Below, piece after piece: positions 1-5,783 of a stretch of DNA of 6,550 nucleotides; the stretch's first letter is position 1; each line of letters opens with the position of its first letter. A program made the position numbers and the translations under genes. The stretch comes from Thermoplasmata archaeon (GTDB lineage Archaea > Thermoplasmatota > Thermoplasmata > Thermoplasmatales > Thermoplasmataceae). The notes under the pieces were generated by a model. That model made no database searches. It was not told where the DNA came from and saw nothing but the letters and a program-made list of their open reading frames with translations. The DNA lies in the NCBI GenBank assembly GCA_021797385.1, contig JAJZZW010000109.1:1-6550 (forward strand). Reading direction: 5' to 3'.

Positions 1-390
1 ATGGTTAAGAAGCACAGCGGGGTGATCATAAACATTACATCGGACCACGTAAAGATACCATGGGCCGGATACACTGCATACTGCAGTGCCAAGGCAGGGC
101 TTGACATGCTTACCAAGACACTAGCACAGGAAACGGCCGACAAGGGGATAAGGGTAATATCCATAGCACCAGGAGCAATCAAAACCGCAATCAATAAATC
201 TGTCTGGGAAGACCCGGAAATGCTCAAGGATCTGGATAATAAAATAGCCATGGGAGTGCCCGGGGATGGACAGGATGTGGCCAATGCTGTATTATTTGCT
301 GCGAGCAGCATGGCATCCTATATGACAGGAACGACCCTAGTAGTTGATGGTGGAATGTTAATATATCCTGATTTCAGGCACGGGGGATAA
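1..390 (+). CDS. Glucose 1-dehydrogenase-like short-chain dehydrogenase/reductase, C-terminal part (5' partial)
   Basis: This is the C-terminal half of a classical SDR enzyme, which oxidises an alcohol or aldose with NAD(P)+ in the cytoplasm. Seen directly: the catalytic serine in INITS (residue 14 of the fragment), the YxxxK pair as YCSAK (Tyr27, Lys31), the substrate-loop segment PGAIKTAIN after Lys31, and the C-terminal tail TGTTLVVDGG followed by YPDF. From memory, Bacillus glucose 1-dehydrogenases share the IPW after the catalytic serine, PGAINTPIN, and a VDGGM...YP-F tail, which makes an aldose dehydrogenase the best guess. The ATG at base 1 is almost certainly internal: about 130 residues, including the Rossmann TGxxxGIG motif, lie upstream outside the window. 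By hand count it is about 48% GC, clearly richer than the genes to its right. It converges on a sugar-porter gene, so a role in sugar oxidation (non-phosphorylating Entner-Doudoroff type) is inferred. The exact substrate and cofactor are unknown. Confidence 0.9.
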   Translation: MVKKHSGVIINITSDHVKIPWAGYTAYCSAKAGLDMLTKTLAQETADKGIRVISIAPGAIKTAINKSVWEDPEMLKDLDNKIAMGVPGDGQDVANAVLFAASSMASYMTGTTLVVDGGMLIYPDFRHGG

Positions 391-437
391 ATCCTAAAAT
401 TATTAGTTGAAAATTATGAAATAATTATAAATAAATC

Positions 438-447
438 TTAAAAAGAG
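438..447 (-). terminator. Weak T-rich termination signal for the sugar-porter gene
   Basis: On the - strand the sequence CTCTTTTTAAG lies about 20 bases beyond the permease stop codon, inside the convergent spacer with the dehydrogenase gene. Archaeal termination often uses a simple U-run. There is no convincing hairpin, so this is a weak call. Confidence 0.25.
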
Positions 448-463
448 TGGTTAATAAAATAGT

Positions 464-1945
464 TTATTTTTGGCCAGCCTTAGCGGAATCCTGGGCAGGC
501 AATGCATCTTTTACCTTTAGCAGTGTGTTATTCTCAAACATTTCATTAACTTCTTCAACTGATCTTCCTTTTGTTTCAGGCATGATTATGTAGAATACTA
601 TAACGGCTATTGCTGATAGCACACCGAAAACTGCCATCGTATAACCAAGACCGATATCAACATGCATTACGGGGAATAATTCAATTATTGCGAAGTTTGA
701 TGTCCAGTCTACTACTGCGATCAGAGATGCAAATAATCCTCTATACTGTGTCGGGAAATATTCTCCCTGCAGTAGCCAGCCTGTTCCTCCTACGGCAAAT
801 GCAAAGAATACGATAAATCCCGCGAATCCGATCAGAAGTCCTATAGCTATATGATCAAGGTAAAGTGCTGTTCCGATGAAATCAAAGAGTGCCATGCCAC
901 CGTATCCTAACAAGGCAAGATGCCTTCTTCCATAGGAATCTATTAATCTGAATCCTATAAGTGTTGCAAGCACATTAATAATGGCAAGTATTGATGATGC
1001 CTCTATTCCGAATACTGCATTGGATAGGTAGGACCCGCCTGTAGAGCCAAATATATGGAGTTCGGCAATTACAGTTGGACCGTAATAAAATGGTACGTTT
1101 ATACCGGTTATCTGCTGGAACATCATAAATAATCCAACTATGACAAAGGCTCTTTTGATTCCGGGTGTGGCCTTCATCTTTGTTTCCAGTTTTGCCAGCA
1201 CACCGTGTGTTACCTTAAGCTGGCTGTCCGAAGCGGTTATATTGAACCTCTTTAATGATGCTTTCGCCTTGTCATATTTTTCATGTAGTATAAGCCACCT
1301 TGGGGATTCAGGCATGTAGAACCTGAAGACAAGTCCTATAAGAGATGGTATTGCTGCTACTCCGAGAAGAACTCTCCAGTCAACTGCGTAGGCAAGCTGG
1401 GGGGCTATGAAGAATACCAACATTCCTACCAGATATGCTCCAAGTATACCCCATGTTATCATCCACTGCTGCATAAGTGATAGGTGACCTCTACGGTTTT
1501 TCGGTGCATATTCAACTATGTAAGCAGTGGCTATGGCAGAATCGGCTCCCACGGCAAGTCCGATAAAGGTTCTCGATACAAGAAGCATCACAAGATCAAC
1601 GGAAAATGCAGATAGCAAGGCTCCTATAGTATATATTGCAGCATCTGTAATAAGAAGGAATTTCCTCCCGTATTTATCTGTTAGAGCTGCCGCTATCAGT
1701 GCCCCTACAGCTGCACCTAGAGATGCACCAGCGATTAAATAACCATATACAAAAGGAGCGGTTGTTGCCAGATTTTTTGCGAATGGTATAAATCCTAGGT
1801 CTGTTCCGATATTTGATGTATCATACCCGAACAGGAAACCGCCTATTGTGGCAAGAATAGTAACGGCCCAATAAAATTTTGTGGTCATCTTACCATTCAT
1901 CTGTTTCAAAATTGGATCGCTGTCAATGTTATTTGGATTCTCCAT
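464..1945 (-). CDS. MFS sugar-porter family permease
   Basis: This is a full-length (493 residues) 12-helix secondary transporter of the sugar-porter family (TC 2.A.1.1), in the cytoplasmic membrane and probably a sugar/proton symporter. Every family signature is visible: GGFLFGYD in helix 1 (35-42), DKYGRK in loop 2-3 (90-95), Arg125 followed by a Gly-rich stretch in helix 4, EYAPKNRRG (145-153), PESPRW after helix 6 (212-217), QQITGIN in helix 7 (277-283), DSYGRR in loop 8-9 (336-341), W390 with EYFPTQYRG in helix 10 (395-403), and PETKGRS after helix 12 (456-462). QQxxGxN and W390 correspond to sugar-contacting positions in XylE/GLUT proteins. The ATG start has no Shine-Dalgarno site, but a TATA-like box lies 20-34 bases upstream, which suggests a leaderless mRNA. 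It converges on an aldose-dehydrogenase-like gene, so a sugar substrate is likely. Polyol, inositol or acid substrates also occur in this family. Confidence 0.95.
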   Translation of the reverse strand: MENPNNIDSDPILKQMNGKMTTKFYWAVTILATIGGFLFGYDTSNIGTDLGFIPFAKNLATTAPFVYGYLIAGASLGAAVGALIAAALTDKYGRKFLLITDAAIYTIGALLSAFSVDLVMLLVSRTFIGLAVGADSAIATAYIVEYAPKNRRGHLSLMQQWMITWGILGAYLVGMLVFFIAPQLAYAVDWRVLLGVAAIPSLIGLVFRFYMPESPRWLILHEKYDKAKASLKRFNITASDSQLKVTHGVLAKLETKMKATPGIKRAFVIVGLFMMFQQITGINVPFYYGPTVIAELHIFGSTGGSYLSNAVFGIEASSILAIINVLATLIGFRLIDSYGRRHLALLGYGGMALFDFIGTALYLDHIAIGLLIGFAGFIVFFAFAVGGTGWLLQGEYFPTQYRGLFASLIAVVDWTSNFAIIELFPVMHVDIGLGYTMAVFGVLSAIAVIVFYIIMPETKGRSVEEVNEMFENNTLLKVKDALPAQDSAKAGQK

Positions 1946-1964
1946 AAAGATTCATTTTTTCTAG

Positions 1965-1979
1965 ATATTTAGATATATT
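1965..1979 (-). promoter_or_regulatory. TATA-box candidate for the sugar-porter gene
   Basis: Read on the - strand, this is AATATATCTAAATAT, placed 20-34 bases before the ATG at 1945. Archaeal TATA boxes centre about 26 bases before the transcription start, so the transcript would begin at or near the ATG. The match is by position and A/T content only. Confidence 0.4.
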
Positions 1980-2051
1980 GTTTTATTTGATTATATTCCT
2001 GGAACTTGTAGTAGTATCAAATGGAAAATCTAATGAATATAAATCTTGATC

Positions 2052-2088
2052 ATTATATAAAAATTTCCATTAGGAACTTTTATATAAT
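2052..2088. repeat. 37-base near-palindrome in the divergent promoter region
   Basis: The arms ATTATATAAAA (2052-2062) and TTTTATATAAT (2078-2088) are perfect inverted copies of 11 bases. The interior is partly symmetric about base 2070, so 15 of 18 pairs match overall. Each arm also resembles a TATA box. The element lies between the divergent sugar-porter gene and the DUF996-like gene, and could be an operator or a bidirectional promoter core. Chance symmetry of A/T-rich promoter DNA is possible, but 11-base perfect arms are long for that. Confidence 0.5.
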
Positions 2089-2133
2089 AGGATTTACATG
2101 AGACTCCAAAAAAACAAATTTATCCATGCAAAG

Positions 2134-2142
2134 TTATATGTA
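2134..2142 (+). promoter_or_regulatory. TATA-box candidate that decides the start of the DUF996-like gene
   Basis: TTATATGTA is centred 26 bases before the ATG at 2164, the ideal spacing for a leaderless archaeal transcript. It lies inside the longer open frame that begins at 2098, which argues that the first 22 codons of that frame are not translated. Confidence 0.4.
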
Positions 2143-2163
2143 TTTCTTTTAAGTTTACCCCAT

Positions 2164-2802
2164 ATGTATAGACAGCACATACCACAGCTTGAATCCGCCA
2201 AAACATATGGTATTTTGGGCATAATTTTACAGTTCATAGGTGTAGCCGGCGATATATTCCTCCATGGTTTTGGATTTATAATCAGCATAGTTGGATTAAT
2301 TTTGCTGTTACTTGCTATAAAATCCATATCAAATTATTACAGTAATGAAACACCATTCAGGTATATTTTATACAGCATTATTTCGGCAATAGTGTTTGGA
2401 ATAATCAGCGCAGTGGCCATAATACTTCTTCTGGTCCCTGTGGTATTCAGTATCAGCACCTCCTCAGGCCCGAGAAGTGCTTCCTCCACACTGTTAAGTA
2501 ATATAGGTCTTATTTTTATAGTTATACTGATTTTACTGCTTGGAGTTCTTCTTCCAATAATATTCGAATATCTCGCGTATAATGAAATTGCAAACTTAAC
2601 AGGTATAGATGATTTTCATACAGCAGGGCTTTTACTTCTCATAGGCATTATATTAACTGTAATTGTTATAGGCATATTCCTTATAATAGCCGGAATCATC
2701 ATACTGATAATAGGATTTAGTAAGCTTCCTGATTATGCAAAGCCGGTTATAATAGACCAGCCATCTGGTTCTGAATTTGATACAGGTTTTAACCAGTTTT
2801 AA
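2164..2802 (+). CDS. DUF996-like (COG2245) archaeal membrane protein
   Basis: This is a 212-residue integral membrane protein of unknown function. A short polar N-terminus ending in LESAKTYGILG (9-19) leads into helices at about 14-32, 36-54, 66-97, 112-135 and a long hydrophobic stretch at 152-186 that may be two helices. It ends with GFSKLPD (184-190) and a polar tail. The S/A-KT-x-G opening, the GLILLLLAIKxIS segment with conserved spacing, and the closing 'F-x-LP' motif are what I remember of DUF996, a family common in archaea; I could not run a profile search. The frame stays open back to an ATG at 2098, but those extra 22 residues (rich in Lys, Leu and Phe) cover a TATA-like sequence, so ATG 2164 is preferred. 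It is divergent from the sugar porter and stands alone, with T-rich DNA after its stop. No function can be assigned. Confidence 0.75.
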   Translation: MYRQHIPQLESAKTYGILGIILQFIGVAGDIFLHGFGFIISIVGLILLLLAIKSISNYYSNETPFRYILYSIISAIVFGIISAVAIILLLVPVVFSISTSSGPRSASSTLLSNIGLIFIVILILLLGVLLPIIFEYLAYNEIANLTGIDDFHTAGLLLLIGIILTVIVIGIFLIIAGIIILIIGFSKLPDYAKPVIIDQPSGSEFDTGFNQF

Positions 2803-2806
2803 ATAA

Positions 2807-2840
2807 TTTTTTATGATTTTCAGATTCTGTTTTTATTTTT
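2807..2840 (+). terminator. T-rich terminator after the DUF996-like gene
   Basis: Three runs of T (2807-2812, 2830-2834, 2836-2840) follow the stop codon within 40 bases. This is the usual form of intrinsic termination in archaea, where a hairpin is not required. Confidence 0.45.
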
Positions 2841-2848
2841 ATCCAGTT

Positions 2849-2858
2849 CATAAATATT
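2849..2858 (+). promoter_or_regulatory. TATA-box candidate for the zinc-finger/HDO-like gene
   Basis: CATAAATATT is centred about 30 bases before the ATG at 2884, after the T-rich terminator region of the gene before it. No Shine-Dalgarno site precedes the ATG (ATTAAGTTATT), so a leaderless or short-leader transcript is likely. Confidence 0.35.
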
Positions 2859-2883
2859 ATTATTAATAAAATATTAAGTTATT

Positions 2884-3777
2884 ATGGCATCCTGCCCGGT
2901 ATGTAATGAAAAATTTGAGTCTGGAGATTATTATACCATGGCTATTCACTTTATGAACCTTGAAAAGGGAAACGATACGTATCATGTGCAGTGGATTAAC
3001 AGAAACATTTCAAAACAGGGTTTAAATGTAATGCAGTTCACCTCTGCTATAGAGAGTTTCTATAATATGGGCAATAGGGGAATAAAAGAATGGATTATTA
3101 ATAAAGTGATTAAACAGTTTCTTGGAGAGGCTCCTCATCCTTTTGTATTGAAAATGCAGAGTTACAGCAAACCCTTGATGATGGGCTATGCAGTTGAACA
3201 TTATTCCTTTCTGAAACAATGGGTCAAATCATGTTCAATCATAGTATCCAAAACGGATATTGATGAGGTGCAAAGATACGAAATTGAAAACATTTTATCC
3301 AGATATTTCGGCATAGGACGAAAGAAACCGTATATTGAGCTTTTACTTCAAATGGGAGAAGATTTGGGAATTGATAGAAAGAGAATATTCAACATGGAAC
3401 CCATGGATTGCACAAAGTTTGCCATATCACGCTGGAGGGACATAGCCAATAGATTCAACTGGATAGCAATCATGGCTGCAATGCATTCACTGGAACTGAT
3501 TGCCAACGGTAAATTGACTGAATACGGTGCAAAGTATTATTATTTCAATCCTGAAATGCTGAATTCACCTTCGATCCCTGACAGTGTTAAAAGATTTCTT
3601 GGTGACCATTTAAGAAGAGATGACTCACGTTCCTTCAGAGCACTGGACATAATGGCAAAATACTGTCATGATTATAACATGGAGGATATTCAGGACGCCT
3701 ATCTTATGTCAGCATATGCATTTGACAGGTATCTTGAAGCAATACTTGAAAGGAGTAAAATGTTTGAAAGCCAATAA
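2884..3777 (+). CDS. Zinc-finger protein with heme-oxygenase-like (TenA/PqqC/HDO-type) helical domain
   Basis: This is a soluble 297-residue protein of unknown function. Residues 1-45 hold a probable zinc site, C4-x2-C7-x14-H22-x11-H34, running into HVQWINRNIS; a similar 'H-x-x-WLN-x-x-I' zinc-finger block occurs in other archaeal proteins as I recall them. Residues about 60-290 are all-helical and follow the layout of heme-oxygenase-like diiron proteins (CADD, UndA, SznF, PqqC). The parts seen are HPF (85-87), E105-H106 in the first core helix, EN (135-136), the typical LLLQMGEDLGID stretch (153-164), HSLE ending at E204, and FLGDHLRRDD with H242-x3-D246. Where the family usually has a Glu after EN-x-x-x, a following His, and a last His after H-x3-D, this protein seems to have R140, Y150 and R249/S250. 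The metal centre may therefore be altered or lost. This alignment is by eye. The gene is single, with its own promoter. The zinc motif could bind nucleic acid or only stabilise the fold. Confidence 0.6.
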   Translation: MASCPVCNEKFESGDYYTMAIHFMNLEKGNDTYHVQWINRNISKQGLNVMQFTSAIESFYNMGNRGIKEWIINKVIKQFLGEAPHPFVLKMQSYSKPLMMGYAVEHYSFLKQWVKSCSIIVSKTDIDEVQRYEIENILSRYFGIGRKKPYIELLLQMGEDLGIDRKRIFNMEPMDCTKFAISRWRDIANRFNWIAIMAAMHSLELIANGKLTEYGAKYYYFNPEMLNSPSIPDSVKRFLGDHLRRDDSRSFRALDIMAKYCHDYNMEDIQDAYLMSAYAFDRYLEAILERSKMFESQ

Positions 3778-4070
3778 TTAGAATGAATTCATATTATACA
3801 ATGCTAGCAGGGATAAGTATTATAGAAAGACCTGCAATGAAAGATGTATTCTGTTTATATTTTATGGCAATAAAAGAATATCAAATGCACCTGAATCCTG
3901 GAAGACATTTCAGGATGCAATAGTCATTCAACAGATATCCAGTATGAGATTCCCGTGCCCATCAATATAATGGGAAAATTATGTTTCAGTATTATTTTAA
4001 TATTTGTTGTACTCCTGCTATGGGAGAAATCAAATACATATATTTATATTCCATTTTTTATAATGAATAT
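3778..4070 (+). other. Stretch without a convincing gene; possible decayed coding sequence
   Basis: About 290 bases lie between the zinc-finger/HDO-like gene and the preferred start of the next gene. Three overlapping + strand readings stay open: an ATG frame at 3783-3923 (46 codons); a frame without a start codon at 3782-3970 that reads like protein (it includes FYGNKRISNAPESW and WKTFQDAI); and a frame from 3895 that includes DIQYEIPVPI. None continues in frame into the next gene. This could be a frameshifted remnant of a longer ancestor of the gene at 4071, or chance openness. No hairpin RNA, repeat or transposon end was noticed. Confidence 0.25.
4038..4049 (+). promoter_or_regulatory. TATA-box candidate for the small orphan gene
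   Basis: ATATATTTATAT is centred about 27 bases before the ATG at 4071. It supports that ATG over the two earlier in-frame ATGs at 3981 and 4020, whose upstream sequences fit the spacing less well. Confidence 0.35.
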
Positions 4071-4481
4071 ATGGTTGGTAATATTAGCTCATTTGAAGCA
4101 GAAGTCAAAAAAAATTATGGTAAACTTGATATGGATTTTCCCAGGGGGAGCATTAAAATACTGGATAATTCAATAGTAGGAATACTGATAAAAAATGCGA
4201 GAAAGTCGAAAAGCGTTCAGTATAAATCAGGAGACAACGTGTATACAGCAACGTTCAGTACCTATACAAAACTGGATAAGGATGGAATGGTCGGAGTTTA
4301 CTCAGATGTGCCTGAAGATGAAAATATCAGGGAAATAACATTTATTGTAACAGGGTTTCATGCCAAGTGGGATACAGAAGTTACATTTACAAAGGAATAT
4401 ATGCCTGTAACACCGGACAGGGAATTAAAGCATCTCATAAATTTCCAGAGGGCAATTCTTTTAACAGGGCTTATAAATTAA
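4071..4481 (+). CDS. Hypothetical protein, small, AT-rich
   Basis: I do not recognise this protein. From ATG 4071 it has 136 residues, starting MVGNISSFEAE. The frame is open to ATG 3981 (166 residues), but the extra 30 residues are rich in Tyr, Phe, Ile and Cys and use codons unlike those downstream (TGT, ACT, GCT). They also cover a TATA-like sequence, so the shorter form is preferred. The protein has no signal peptide and no clear membrane helix. Its middle alternates charged and beta-type stretches (NVYTATFSTYTKL, REITFIVTGFHAKWD, EVTFTKEYMP), which suggests a small beta-rich domain. Locally the DNA is very AT-rich (sample lines near 30% GC), lower than the flanking genes. It converges on the MFS exporter-like gene. 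It could be a genuine orphan or the surviving 3' part of a larger gene whose 5' part has decayed. Confidence 0.5.
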   Translation: MVGNISSFEAEVKKNYGKLDMDFPRGSIKILDNSIVGILIKNARKSKSVQYKSGDNVYTATFSTYTKLDKDGMVGVYSDVPEDENIREITFIVTGFHAKWDTEVTFTKEYMPVTPDRELKHLINFQRAILLTGLIN

Positions 4482-4482
4482 G

Positions 4483-4497
4483 AAATTTTTAATTTTA
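4483..4497 (+). terminator. T-rich terminator after the orphan gene
   Basis: AAATTTTTAATTTTA follows directly after the stop codon, with T-runs at 4486-4490 and 4493-4496, in the 43-base spacer between two convergent genes. No comparable T-run serves the opposite gene. Confidence 0.35.
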
Positions 4498-4524
4498 TAT
4501 ACAATTATTAGAAATTCTATATAT

Positions 4525-5739
4525 TCAGAATAATTCAGGATTTTCCTTTTCTATTTTTTCCATGGATGAGGTAAATCCATTCATTATTTTACTCACGGTC
4601 AGGGATATGAATAGTGTTATTACTCCTATTGCTGCAAGTATGAACGGAAAGTAAAAAAATAATGATAGATAACCGAATACAAAGGCCATGAGTGGTGAGG
4701 AACTTACAGAGAACATGGTTGTAATGGAATTGAATTTGCCTGTAATGCTACTTGGTATTGAATTTATTACCAGTGTTTCTATATAAATATTGATGAAGGC
4801 AAGAATTAACCCCGCACCGAAGGAAAGAAAACCATCCATTATTGGAATTCTATTAAATGCCATAAGTATAATAACGACTCCTGTTAAAAGGACATATGCT
4901 GCAATAAGTTTTTTGCTCTTCTGATACTTTCTGAAGAATGGGTGCATGGAAAGCAAACCACCAACAAGCATACCTGTAGGAAATCCTGCAATGAAAAATG
5001 TATAATAAATGGAGCTTGCATGCATTACGATGTAGATTAAACCGGATGAGAAAACATCCAGGGCAACAAACATGCCGTTGAGTATAGTTGTAAGCAAAAG
5101 GAATGGTAATATACTTTTTACAATCTTGAATGTGCTTCTAAATCCGTTTTTAACAACACTGCGATGTGAAGCCATTATTGTATTGGGCACGAATATCATA
5201 GCAAGGGCAAGTACAGATATTCCTATGAGCAGAATGTAAACATCCCTATAATCTGTAAATATGAGAACTCCCCCGGCAACTATTCCCAGCAACGTTGAGA
5301 GCCCGGAGGACAGTTGATCTGCTGATTGTGCATTTGCCATATGCTCTGCCGGAATAATTTCTTTCTCCAGTGCCCGGAAATCATCTGATATTACCCATGC
5401 AAACATTGATGACAGGAAATCCACAGCATATATGATTAAAAGACTATCACCACGTATCAGCAATGAGTAGGTTATAATCATGAATAAATTAAGAACTATA
5501 TATATAATATGCCTGCTATATTTATCTATTATTGCACCTTCCGGAATCGCTACTATAAGATATCCAAGCAGGGAAAAGCCCGGAATCAAACTGACAAGGA
5601 AAACAGAATGATAATTAGCTACAATCTCCCACATGAAATAGATATAATATGCGGTATTGCTGAATCTTGCTATATTTCTGGAAATCAGGTACCTGATGAA
5701 GGCACTTCTATTATGTTTATAAAGGTCTGAAGGTATCAT
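4525..5739 (-). CDS. MFS permease, exporter-like (MFS_3/DHA3 type)
   Basis: This is a 404-residue polytopic membrane protein with about 12 helices. Motif A of the major facilitator superfamily is present as EGAIIDKYSRH (67-77), between helices 2 and 3. The block IPAEHMANAQSADQL (129-143) leading into LGIVAGG (151-157) matches the 'vP-x-x-x-x-x-x-A-N' pattern typical of MFS_3/DHA3 drug- or siderophore-efflux-like permeases, and SITGKFNSI (331-339) corresponds to the second-half loop. None of the sugar-porter signatures is present. The substrate is unknown; efflux of a small toxic compound is the family-based guess. An in-frame TTG at 5748 would add three residues, but ATG 5739 has a TATA-like box 19-28 bases upstream and is preferred. 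It is divergent from a winged-helix regulator with only 44 bases between the start codons, so control by that regulator is likely. Residues 388-404 are a hydrophilic tail. Confidence 0.85.
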   Translation of the reverse strand: MIPSDLYKHNRSAFIRYLISRNIARFSNTAYYIYFMWEIVANYHSVFLVSLIPGFSLLGYLIVAIPEGAIIDKYSRHIIYIVLNLFMIITYSLLIRGDSLLIIYAVDFLSSMFAWVISDDFRALEKEIIPAEHMANAQSADQLSSGLSTLLGIVAGGVLIFTDYRDVYILLIGISVLALAMIFVPNTIMASHRSVVKNGFRSTFKIVKSILPFLLLTTILNGMFVALDVFSSGLIYIVMHASSIYYTFFIAGFPTGMLVGGLLSMHPFFRKYQKSKKLIAAYVLLTGVVIILMAFNRIPIMDGFLSFGAGLILAFINIYIETLVINSIPSSITGKFNSITTMFSVSSSPLMAFVFGYLSLFFYFPFILAAIGVITLFISLTVSKIMNGFTSSMEKIEKENPELF

Positions 5740-5751
5740 ATAAATCAAACT

Positions 5752-5761
5752 TATACGTATA
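5752..5761. promoter_or_regulatory. Perfect 10-base palindrome TATACGTATA in the shared promoter
   Basis: TATACGTATA is a perfect palindrome centred between 5756 and 5757, within the 44 bases that separate the divergent MFS and regulator start codons. It contains the only CG in this A/T-rich spacer, so it is a plausible half or whole binding site for a dimeric winged-helix protein. It is short enough to occur by chance. Confidence 0.35.
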
Positions 5762-5767
5762 TTTATA
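5758..5767 (-). promoter_or_regulatory. TATA-box candidate for the MFS exporter-like gene
   Basis: Read on the - strand this is TATAAATATA, centred about 24 bases before ATG 5739. It overlaps both inverted repeats, so a protein bound there would block TBP access. Confidence 0.4.
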
Positions 5768-5781
5768 TGTTATATATAAAT
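5761..5781. repeat. Inverted repeat, candidate operator of the divergent regulator/MFS pair
   Basis: The arms ATTTATAT (5761-5768) and ATATAAAT (5774-5781) are perfect inverted copies separated by GTTAT. The 21-base element ends two bases before the regulator start codon and covers the TATA-like sequences of both genes. This layout fits autoregulation by the neighbouring winged-helix protein. Part of the symmetry is expected from back-to-back TATA boxes. Confidence 0.4.
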
Positions 5782-5783
5782 TT

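Noticed and set aside
610..816. Open frame of 68 codons on the + strand
   Set aside because: It lies wholly inside the sugar-porter gene on the other strand, which has full family motifs; the peptide resembles nothing.
1527..1742. Open frame of 71 codons on the + strand
   Set aside because: It is antisense to the N-terminal half of the sugar porter, and its Ala/Pro/Ser-rich content is an antisense shadow.
2094..2327. Open frame of 77 codons on the - strand
   Set aside because: It is antisense to the DUF996-like membrane protein gene, with no promoter or recognisable content.
3022..3219. Open frame of 65 codons on the - strand
   Set aside because: It is antisense to the zinc-finger/HDO-like gene.
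3955..4176. GTG-start frame of 73 codons with two hydrophobic segments, looking like a small membrane protein
   Set aside because: It overlaps the longer orphan gene in another frame. The hydrophobicity follows from A/T-rich DNA read one base off, and no fitting promoter is seen. It is kept only as part of the possible decayed region.
4510..4518. Short palindrome AGAAATTCT in the convergent spacer
   Set aside because: It is nine bases in A/T-rich DNA, too short to separate from chance, with no T-run placed to make a terminator.
5509..5730. Open frame of 73 codons on the + strand
   Set aside because: It is antisense to the start of the MFS exporter-like gene.
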